64,000 nucleotides of DNA from Tubiluchus corallicola (lineage: Eukaryota; Priapulida; Priapulimorpha; Priapulimorphida; Tubiluchidae), in contig JAQGDQ010000024.1 in NCBI GenBank assembly GCA_030141605.1, positions 265,501-329,500 of the forward strand, in the 5' to 3' direction. The translations under genes were made by a program, and so were the position numbers. Shown here in pieces: positions 48,601-58,201 of the stretch (the first letter of the stretch is position 1; the number at the start of each line of letters is the position of its first letter). The notes under the pieces were generated by a model. The model was not told where the DNA came from, ran no database searches, and saw nothing but the letters and a program-made list of their open reading frames with translations.

Positions 48601-51236
48601 ACTTGTAAGCTAGAAAGAAAGTGCAAACAGTAATTATTAATGTGCTCTTACATACTGCAGGACCAGAAATTAACAGAGCCTAAAATTCTATAAAACTCTT
48701 AAAACATTTCTGTCTTGTTCTTAACTGGTATATTGCTATTGTAGTAAGAATTTAAGAACCCTGTACATTGCATCTTACTATAGTTTAGAAATAAGCATGT
48801 AAAGTGTGGTACTCACCAGAAGGTCATGGTGGAAAGAACAAACCGCGGATAAAAGATTATGCAAGAAGATTATGGTCTATTGATTTACCTTAATGCACCA
48901 TTTCTCAAAATTAAAAACTTTACTAGTTAATTTTATAACTGCAGCTTGTTTGGTTTTTGTTGCATTAAACTGCTGAAGGTATATGACAGTTTATATGTTT
49001 GCTAACAAAATATTGGTAATACTGGCACTGCTACATTTTTACTGGTCTTTCTAAATAGACGAACTTCACACAAGAGACTCAGTGCAAATATCCCATTCCT
49101 TTAGTCTTGCTCACTGTGCAAGTATTTTCATTCTCCATTAATTATAGAGGACAATTGGCAAACATGCAGACAATTTACCTTTGGTCCTCAAATAAAGTGA
49201 AATACCTTTGGAATAGCAATAATGAACACATACAGCCGGTGACATGGTTATCAGCCGAATAGTTGAAGATTCATCGAAGAAATAACTAGCATTTGACGGA
49301 TAGCAACCGGATCCTAGCTTGCTTCCTGGTACTGGCACTTTAAAGTCGTAAAAATTATTATTTACCTTTCAGGTTTTTAAAAGTTAGTAATATAGTGAAG
49401 CAAAAAAGGGTTAAAATATGCTTAATAATGTGAGATGTGCTATAACATGTGGCATAGAGTCACATCTCAGGTTTTACAATTACTTATGATTAAAAAACTT
49501 ACAAATATAAGAAAATCAAGACCAGGTTATTAACATTTGAAAAATTGATACAAAAAGTGCTACTTACTGCCAGTGTTGTAGATAGCGTTAGCTTCACTAA
49601 ATGCGCACAGAAATGTTGAATCTTGAATACAGATTTTGCAGGCCCCTTCTACGCCTGGACCATGCCATCCATACATATTTCCACATGTACAAGTCAACAG
49701 AATGTCGCTTTGTCTTAGACCAGCATACAGATAACCCATCTTCAAACACGACAGGATGCAATTTTTTGGATTGTCTGCAATTAAGCTTGCACCAGAAAGA
49801 TCTTCTTCACCCAGAATTTCGCGAAAGCAGCCAAGGTAAATGTAACCCTTTCCTAAAACAAAGTTCGTGTTAGAAAATACTTAAATATGACTATGTATAG
49901 ATTACCTAGGATGAGGTTACGAATAGTGTATTTAATATGCATAATACACCACCCAGTGTTTCAAGTAGTCAACACTACACAAAAAAGTACCAATGGATAA
50001 CACTACATTGCCAAATTTGTCTAATTTGCCAAATGTTATTAAAACATTCAATGGATGTTAGGTCAGCACAAGCTTTTGATCTTGCATTCAGTTCTTTAAT
50101 CGGCATTTTAATACTAGTTTATTATATTTTAGTCTTGCACAAAACTTCCAGAAAATTTACTCGAGTCAAGTCACAAACTTTGGAAACTTTTGAAATTATT
50201 CATCTGAATGAGATTATAAACTTTTCAGAAAGTAGACTTCGAGACACAAGATACCAATGATATTCATTTAAAAAGCTTTGGTTAGAATTATAAGTTCACA
50301 CCATCGTTGGTTTTCTGGTGAAGAGTAGATAGGTACCAATTTGACACCTTTTTCTCAGACATCATAGTTGAATAACTAATTATTTGTTTAAATTTCATTT
50401 GTTCTAAACTTTTAATGAATGAATAAAAATCATTAATTTAAAAAACACTTAATTCTCAAATCCCACAGTTAAAAAACAAGAAAGAAAGAAAGGAAGAACA
50501 TAGCATTTTAAACTATGACTACAAAAGAGAAAAAATCACGAGGCATTACTAGAAGAAGAAGTAGTTCACCTGAAGAAAACTACAGTGCTAGTTTGAAACA
50601 CTGTACCCTTTCTTTCTCTGCTTGCTTTAAATTGTGTTATGTTTATTCATTGTCACCATTCTTGTCGTTAGGAATTAATCGGTGTCATCCTATACTGTTG
50701 GTATTTGATTCAACCCTTTGGTGTTAGTTTGATAGCCTATGTAGATTTTTTATCAATTCAGTTGAGCAGTTATGGAAACCTATTGCTTAAACTTTGTTTA
50801 AATAGTAGTACGTATGCAATAGGCTATTAAAAGTTTTGCCTACACAAACAACTGATTCAAATGCTGTTATAGTTTGCTATTGCTAAATCTATACATACGT
50901 GATTAATTAAAAATATAGTACATGCTAAAAGCAGCTAAATAATATTGGCTATAATTGGATTCAGTAGCATGCACTAAATAAAATGCTGCTTGTCGCCATA
51001 GAATTACTTAATGATAATTGTGACTGTAAGTCAGGAAACAAAATTATTGTAAAGTACTAAAATACTGTAATTAATTATATGCTTAGTAATTACTATTGTT
51101 TTTAAACTGTAAATAAACAAATAAGACTATATAAAATCTTACCGCACAATACTTTGCATGTGGAAGAAATTATGATAAAAACATAGGCTAGCAGCCTAGC
51201 AGTGTTTCCCATAATCCACAATGTTATTGTTTTCAT
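41031..51236 (-). CDS. Type I membrane receptor with two WSC-like and two Ig-like domains (9 coding exons)
   Basis: Exons in transcript order: 51236-51143 (signal peptide), 49852-49568 (first WSC), 49331-49179 and 48609-48430 (second WSC), 45493-45140 (Ig 1), 44465-44142 (Ig 2), 43295-43140 (stalk and TM), 41821-41801 (21 nt) and 41089-41031 (tail, TGA). Every junction is phase 1; about 541 residues. WSC 1 shows YIYLGCF, YLYAGLRQ, CTCGN and CKICIQD; WSC 2 shows YKYAALTRYNECKCGN, CDIPCSG and FCGG. The Ig domains carry paired cysteines, a central Trp and DSGKY or NSGKY strand-F motifs. One TM at about residues 480-504 precedes an acidic tail with three tyrosines ending ATSL, a class I PDZ-ligand form. 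WSC domains bind carbohydrate in other proteins, so a glycan or adhesion receptor is a fair inference. The acceptor of exon 3 is ambiguous (49325, 49331 or 49337, all in frame). Confidence 0.85.
41909..41970. repeat. Degenerate TTAGGG-like tract
   Basis: Several GTTAGG and GGTTA units, some exact TTAGGG, interrupted by variants such as GGTTACGG and GGTTAAGG. It looks like a short interstitial telomere-type repeat and suggests, weakly, a TTAGGG telomere lineage. Confidence 0.7.
42571..42622. repeat. (TAA)n microsatellite
   Basis: About 15 AAT/TAA units with one GAA interruption. Poly-Leu frames across it are artefacts. Confidence 0.95.
43296..44141 (-). other. WSC-Ig gene intron 6, contains a SINE
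   Basis: Phase 1 intron (GTACGT donor at 44141, TTTCAG acceptor). It carries the tRNA-derived element at about 43512-43815. Confidence 0.75.
43512..43815 (+). mobile_element. tRNA-derived SINE
   Basis: The left part resembles a degenerate tRNA with an A-box-like segment (TGCAGTTGTCAAGCGG) and a clear B box GGTTTGAATCC at 43568-43578. The anticodon arm is decayed. A tRNA-unrelated body follows. The 3' end and target-site duplication are not clear, so the right limit is approximate. Confidence 0.6.
44466..45139 (-). other. WSC-Ig gene intron 5
   Basis: Phase 1 intron, GTAAAC donor and TTTACAG acceptor. Nothing else recognised. Confidence 0.75.
45494..48429 (-). other. WSC-Ig gene intron 4, longest of the gene body
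   Basis: About 2.9 kb, phase 1 (GTAGGT donor, TTTTTAG acceptor). Around 46360-46460 the motif CCGGAT/ATCCGG recurs about six times. Small open frames show no Ig, WSC or other motif, so no extra exon is called. Confidence 0.65.
48610..49178 (-). other. WSC-Ig gene intron 3
   Basis: Phase 1 intron splitting the second WSC domain between its first and second cysteine-rich halves. GTAAAT donor, TTCTAG acceptor. Nothing else seen. Confidence 0.75.
49853..51142 (-). other. WSC-Ig gene intron 1
   Basis: About 1.3 kb, phase 1 (GTAAGA donor, TTTTAG acceptor). Frames at 49937-50260 and 50515-50727 on the plus strand have no domain and are not called. Confidence 0.7.
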
Positions 51237-51362
51237 ATGAACAATCCGCCTATAAAATAAATTTGGTAAAGAATGCAAAATTACTGTGACATAATTTAAA
51301 ATATTATTCTACCAGTAACTTAACTCAAAAAGGAAAAAAAAAGTAAATTCACCTAAACTTAC

Positions 51363-51415
51363 CCAAGGTCTGATCATAAAGAACAGCAAAGGTCGTACTA
51401 GTACCATTTTCTAGT
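51363..51415 (-). other. Candidate 5' UTR exon of the WSC-Ig gene with an upstream ATG
   Basis: A 53-nt segment has an acceptor (TTTACAG) before it and an excellent GTAAGT donor after it, and would join the exon starting at 51249. It carries its own ATG (MVLVRPLLFFMIRPW), but that frame reaches a TAG soon after the junction and is out of frame with the receptor ATG at 51236. I read it as leader with an upstream ORF. Confidence 0.5.
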
Positions 51416-54400
51416 CTGTAAACACAAGACAGATTATACATTTGTCAAGTATAAGAAGCTAATTAGTTTAACATAATATGCAGGTAGTGTTAAGAACATC
51501 TACTTTTTTCATCTACCTGTAATCTACATCTACTTTTGCAGCATCTACATGTATCTACATCTACTTTGTGTAACACCGATTTTGGAAAAGGAAATTTTAT
51601 TTTTTCTTATAACTCATGCTTGCCAAGATTGAAGTCATGTTAATCACATCAGCAAAATTAGACTGCTGCTTCTTATGGCTTAAGTGGTTGCTTCTTTCCT
51701 TGAGTAATTACTGTCTGTTGTTGGATACTTATTGTTCTCAAGAATAATAAGTTTTTATTTTTGCATATACCTGTAAAAAGATTACCAGACAATTATAAAT
51801 TTATTATTACATGTATTATTAAAATCAACATAGCAAATTCAACTTTGACATAATTATTTTTCTGGGAGAAATATTTCAGTGGCCTACTATTGCCTATTTA
51901 GACCTAAAATCTTTTATTTCATACTGAGTAATTAGCCTGGCAAATGCCTAGCAAGCAAAGCCATAAAACATGGATGTTGTTAAATTCTTTGACCACTTAT
52001 TAAAGGGTTGCTGGTTTCTTAGTCTTGTTTTTTAAATATTACATCCTGCATGTATCTACTGGTGATCTGTTTGGCTGCCAACTGGTGTCAGATATTTCCG
52101 CTAGCTGTGTGTCAAGGTAGCTTACAGTCGGTGGTATAGGGTGAAAATGTTCTAATTTTAGTTATTACCAACTATTTAATACGCTGTTATAAATTTTTGT
52201 TGCTATTTGTTTTTGTGTATAGTTTATCATACTTGTTAGTTTTTCAAAATTTCGCTCATTTCATTCTTGTATTATTGTAAATGTCTAAAATTTCATTCAT
52301 TCTGTGTTCCCGTATTAAACAGCAGTCGTCTGTGTATCGTTTATTGTGTACCAAATACTGTATGCAGTTAAGGTATATGCAACAGCAAAAACATGGCATG
52401 TTTTTACTTTTTATGCATACAAGATGGTCGAGATACGAGATAAATTAACCAATGAACAAATCAGGAAAGTGGAATAATTATTAAAACAGTAATAACTGTT
52501 TACACTAGTATTAGTTACAGCTTGGTACTCCACAAGATCTAGCTCTCACCTGCAAGAAGAGACCCACTAATCCCAACAATCTAGTTCATTTAACGTTTTT
52601 GAAAAATATCCAGACTTGATGTCTCTTGGGGTTAAGATTTCTGCTACAGTGCAAAGTAGGTGTTAAACTGAAGGAAACTTTTATTTTCATTTTGCACGAC
52701 AATGCAGGTCGTTCACGGCAACAAAAGATGCGCAGGTGAATTCAATAAATAATTAGAACCGCGGTTTAATGGTTCAAGTGTTTGGCACTTGAGTTTGGCC
52801 CATTAATAATTTAAGAAAAACGGGAAATAGATAAAATCCAAGTTAACACTTGTCTTAAGAATGATTGGGCTGAACACGTAATTACGACGCCTATCATACT
52901 GTCATTACACCTGCTAATGTCTTACATCTTGGGCAACTACTGTGCAATGTAAACTCTTCACTGTACTGGAAAATGAGATACAACTTTTTTTAACTTTCAA
53001 GGTTTAACTTTCACAAAATTCGACTAGTCCAATTTACCGCTTTCGATTGATATACCTTAGTTACGCGCATTTATAGGTTATGCAAACTAGTACGGACAAC
53101 TCATCGCCGACAATCGACTGCAGCGGTCACAGGCAACGCGTTTCCATTTACAGCGACTACTGCACAGTTACTAGTCAGCTCTCGCTTTGAGAACGAGAGC
53201 TGAGTCACTCAGCTGACTCCATGATATTTTATTATGAAGCTACATAAGAAGCTGACAGCTGACTAGCATTCTCTAATATTAACACACTAGTGACACTAGA
53301 ATACTGGTAAGTCCAAATTCAGGAAAATCTTTGGAGATTTGCAAACATCGATGAGTGACAACATAGGTGCCAGCAAGCGGACGCACTGACGTACATGCGT
53401 CCACAGAATTTCTTATGAATTTTTTTTTGCGTGGGCCCCCAGTTCACAGTAGTAGTGAAATCATGAGTCACGAGTTTGAGGTGACACAATGAGTTTTAAA
53501 CTAGTGACCTTGCATGAGGAAATAGCTTCTGGCAACCGCAAAATGGTCTATAATGCAGTAAAATATTGCATCTAGCTGTGGCCGGTGGGAATAATTAGCA
53601 CACACGCAAACATATTAAATTTTGTATGAACAGTTTGTGGTCTGTATTAAGTCTCAAATCGGTTTTATGTTTGACTATCCACGTTTTGCTAGGTAGACAA
53701 ACTTGACACAAAATAAATTTAGTTTTATTAATGGGTCATCTGCATTGCAGTGTATTACGAACTTGCTTTTAAGATATGTGACTACTACAATAGAATACAA
53801 TGTATTACCTAGGTACATGTAGGTAAAATATATTTATTAAGGCAGAATTTTTCACTTTTGGGGAAGTCTATGTACCAGAATTCGGATCTCACTTGAGGTC
53901 TCCAAAATGTGCTTAAATACAACTAAATGCGTTGGTGGCCCCGATACCCCTAGCTGCTTGTGCGTCCAATTTTTTAACCTCTGTTGGCGCCCATGAGCGA
54001 CGATGTTACTAACTTTGATATTATTCAACACACAACACCTCAAATTGCGAAATTGCAAAAAAGAAATCATTTAAAGAACATCCACACATATTCCCTGGAA
54101 CATTAATGATCCACCCTGTATCGGCTGTTTTTAAGACTGACTATAAAATACAAAATACAGTATTAAAGCAATCTTTCTTAACTCTGCAATTCGCTCAAAA
54201 ACTAACTAGGATACAAAAAAAAGAATCAAAGTAGTGTAGCTATCAACATCAGCATTAAGGAATTAAGTGATGTTGGATTCTTCAGAAATTGGGACTTTTA
54301 CTGGCTGTTAATGGACTTAATACTTATCAATATGAATTAATAAATTAGAGTAATAATAAGTGCTTGTATGTATTTCTTTCTCTTATTATTTGTTTAACTG

Positions 54401-54938
54401 TAAATTCTTAATTCACGATTGCAAATTTAGCGTTATTATGCTTTAGTTCTGTTTCTCTTATACAGCACTCTTGTTCTTACTGAAATAAATAAATAACTGA
54501 ATAAAGAAGTAAATAAGAACAGTAGTAATTAAAGTATACGTGCAATTATTATCGACTAGGACTTTCATCGAGGGTCTGTGTAACTAGCTTGTTTACGGAT
54601 AGCCAGAACTTGGCAGTTAACCAAAAATGCATGTCACAACATCATCAATTTATATCTCACGTCTTAATAAATAAGGTTCAAAGGTTGAATTGGGGTATGT
54701 GTAACTTTGCAGCAGCAGGTTGTAGTCTCATATACCTTTAACAGTGTTTATAAATAAAGCTTATTACTTGTTTTGAAATACAGAATTTATATTTGAGTAA
54801 TCAATGCTAACACATTACTGTTGTTGTATAAATTCATGAATGAATAATACTGTAAACGTGATTAATACAGGATAATAATATGGTATAGTCAATAGTTATC
54901 CTACTTGTGAAGTAACTATTTAAGTGATATCATCTAAC
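51416..54938. other. Divergent intergenic region between the WSC-Ig and second four-TM genes
   Basis: No gene recognised. The WSC-Ig promoter must lie to the right of 51415; the less AT-rich block around 53080-53210, which contains a 10-bp hairpin (53175-53203), is the best candidate. Short ATCTACATCTACTTT repeats occur near 51500-51570. A minus-strand frame at 53852-54070 is not supported. Confidence 0.45.
53175..53203. repeat. Perfect 10-bp inverted repeat (hairpin)
   Basis: TCAGCTCTCG at 53175-53184 and CGAGAGCTGA at 53194-53203 surround a 9-base loop. The next bases repeat the CAGCTGA theme (CACTCAGCTGACT), giving clustered CAGCTG-type E-box sites. It may be regulatory; no protein can be named. 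Confidence 0.7.
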
Positions 54939-55568
54939 ATGGCTAATGGTGTAAGCAAGTCGGGTCAGACTGTTCTGCCATATGAAGCGCTGGTCGAAGA
55001 ATCTCCATTTCCACCTTCAACAGAAAATGCTCCACAATTCAAGAAGACCTGGTTAAAATCTACAGTAATTCTGCCATCTACAGCCATTTTCGTACTATCA
55101 GTAATGGAAATACTCGTTGGGATTGCTGTGGTCATCCTGGAGAGAGTCCATATGATGAGAGTTACAGCAACATCAGCAATGATCGGCCAAGGAACCGTTA
55201 CAGGAGTACTGCTGGTTACCACCGGGGTCACAGGAATCGTTGCGGCAAGATACAATATCAAAATGCACATCATTCTGCTAGCTGTTGTAAATGGCACTGC
55301 AGCCTGTATGAGTGTTGTCATAGTCATAACCAGCATCGAAGTCTTGGCAGGAGGATTCCAAGCAGCTGGTTTCACTCTTGTTGTATTATCAGCGTCAGCG
55401 GTCTTAACAACCATTGCTGTCTTTGCATTGTGCTGCAAGTCATTGTTATTTACAATATCATACAAATCAGTGTTTGCGTCAGAGACTTGCATATATGACA
55501 GAAGCCAGTCGCAAATTTCTACCATTGACACAAGTGATCCTCGAAAAATTCAAGAAGTGTTGTACTGA
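54939..55568 (+). CDS. Four-transmembrane protein, likely paralog of the 38-kb gene
   Basis: A single-exon frame of 209 residues from ATG at 54939 to TGA at 55566-55568; five residues further upstream are open but start with GTG, so the ATG is preferred. Four hydrophobic segments are visible at about residues 43-67, 82-103, 109-133 and 141-171. TM2 carries IGQGTVTGVLLVTTGVTGI, matching the pattern MGQGIICGVLFVVSG in the 38-kb protein, and the two share size, topology and lack of CDS introns. The TM3-TM4 loop is much shorter and has no cysteine pair. The tail is polar with Ser/Thr sites and ends EVLY. Family assignment to MS4A/CD20-like proteins is tentative. Confidence 0.78.
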   Translation: MANGVSKSGQTVLPYEALVEESPFPPSTENAPQFKKTWLKSTVILPSTAIFVLSVMEILVGIAVVILERVHMMRVTATSAMIGQGTVTGVLLVTTGVTGIVAARYNIKMHIILLAVVNGTAACMSVVIVITSIEVLAGGFQAAGFTLVVLSASAVLTTIAVFALCCKSLLFTISYKSVFASETCIYDRSQSQISTIDTSDPRKIQEVLY

Positions 55569-58201
55569 ACAGCTTCTCACGAGACAGCGTAAGATGCAGA
55601 ACTAGTAAATTTGAACCCACTGTTTATGAAATGCAAACGTGGAAATACAGAGTGTTTCACATTAAATGTGAAATGTGCTCATATTATTATGTTGGAATAT
55701 TCTGACAGAATGACAATGAATGTTGTTGAGTCAATGTTGTTGAATATTAAAAAAATATGCTACGATAACAACCGCAAGTATTTGCCGTTAACTCAGAGTG
55801 CAGACATAAGAGGGAACGACACTGCATCGTAGGAAAGACACGTTTAACAAAGTTCATCAGGTTGGATAGGCTTTAATTGAATGATATTTTTATTTTTTCC
55901 CAAAATGAACATGGACTTCTGCATTATGACATCATATTGTTGTAAAACAAATTAGGTAACATAAACTCAATTTTCGTTTCATATAATGAATATCTATATG
56001 TATATTCCAATAATGTACACCCTGTATAACTGGATTTATGTGTTGCTGGAAATACATACGTATTTATTTGAAGTCTATCTGGAAGTGATTAAAAGCCAAT
56101 GCAATACCAATCTACTTCCAAAGGAAAACTTCTGAAGGGTAAAATACCCATTGTTACTAACTGTGAAACATCAATATAAAATTGACGCAAATGGAAAATC
56201 TCACGTTGACGCCAGGATTTAGCGCAATGTGGACGATTGTGGTAGGACCGGAATCTACGTGTCTAAACGAAACCAACAACGAAAATTTAAGTTAACCTAT
56301 AGCATGAACAGTCACAAAAAATTAGAAACAAAAAGAAAGAAAAAGGCCTTAAGAATACCCGAATTATTAAACACTGAGACAGATTAAACAATCTTTTAAA
56401 ACGGTTTTCGTTAAAGTTTGAGTTAACTTTCTAATTTATTGTTCACCATGCCGTACCATAAATTATCATATTTTATCAAAAAATGTCAAGTAAAGATAGA
56501 CTTCACATATTTAATGCATAGCAAAGAGAAAAAGGTTATTATTATACGGAGCTGGCTTGGCTATTGGGAATTAAAATTGAACGTTAAATGTCATGTATTG
56601 CGCATAATAATTAATAAATATTCATCTATTTGGCAAGCTTTTATTAGTCTATAAGCATTCCTATGTGTATCAGAAGTAATTTGTATTTAACACAATACCA
56701 AAAATGCAAAATCCCACAATACCAATAATGCAAAAATGCAAAAGGTGTTTCACACATACAAAGCTGTGTTATAAACACAATAAAACAATAAATTACGGTT
56801 TAATATGCAATTAAACCAAAATTACTTTTTGGCAGCGTTAATGTTTCTTACGTGCCCAATCAGTTTCTTTATTTATTTTTAGATTTCAAGTAACAATATG
56901 TCACCCATCAATATGTAAGATTTTAAAGTGATATGTATGGTGATTCTAGCTGTGTAATTTTAGCATGATGTACACTGGTCACTACATTGAGGTAATATGC
57001 CTTGCTTAAAAAAATAGTTAGCATCTTGGTGTTTTACGTCATATACATAAGCATGCAAAAAGTGAAACTTTTTACGTTTTAAAAACCGATATTTAGTTTT
57101 TATTTATCATAAATATCATAAGAATGACAATTTACATAAAACAATATCTGCCACAATTCATGAACGATATATAAAGACAGACGGCTGTTAATATATACAC
57201 TTTTGTTTTTATTAACTTTTTAATAGTTACAGTACTGCTATGTTTCATCTATAAAAATGATGTTTCAGATGACAAAGCTATTATTTTGGCCAGTCACATA
57301 TGGTAGAAGTTGTTATAAGTGTTTTGCACTCAGACCATTACAAACATAAATATAATTAAAAAAGATAAAGATAGCCAATGAAATATAAACTAAGTTTTAT
57401 TATGTGGCAATAGACTAAAAGATCTAGTTTAGACACAGAATCAGATAATTTTTATTGTTTACATTCACACACAGTTAATATTCTTGGAAATAATTGAGCT
57501 TCAACACTTCAATAAGTGTGTGTACATGTACTGCGCTAGAATATTAGTAATAAACATAAACACAAAGAGCATGTGATTAGAAGTAAATATTGACACAGTT
57601 GTGATAGATGTTAGCTGTAATACCTCAAATTACCACTAAACCATGTCCATAAACTTAGACCATGTCAATAGAGTTGCCCTCCCCATCAAATTTATGACAC
57701 AAACGTTTAATACCCAATTAGTGTACCCGCTTTAACAATTATGCGCACTTAACTAGTTTTATGAAAACTACAGTAACAAAAACATAAAAGATAAAATAAA
57801 ATTATAGTACATCAAATATAGGCCATTTATATGATCACATATAAACAAATTAATCTTTTAATTCAAGCAACTCGACAGCAATGCAAAGTCTATAAAATCT
57901 ATAAAATGCGGTATAAAATTTATCCAGAGAGAAGGACAGAGCCTTTCTCAGGCTGACTTTGCTCCAGTTAAAGTTTCAACTATTTGCTGCAAATGCATTA
58001 TTCTAGAATACAAACGTGTTGCAAACAATAACATGCTGTTATTGTGGTACAAATTATATTTTATACATAATGCACTAAGTAAACTGTACTAAGAGAACCT
58101 GTTAGTCAACGTAAGTTTGCATTAATCAATGGATTTATATTGCTGCTGTGCTAAAAAATTTTTAATCTACTAAATAAAGGCAAGTACTGTACAGGTTACA
58201 G
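55569..58201. other. Convergent intergenic region
   Basis: Holds the 3' UTRs of the second four-TM gene (+) and the second ZP gene (-). AT-rich; frames at 55611-55832 and 56439-56654 have no supporting features. Confidence 0.5.

Noticed and set aside
54965-55531. 188-residue minus-strand frame
   Set aside because: Antisense shadow of the second four-TM gene.
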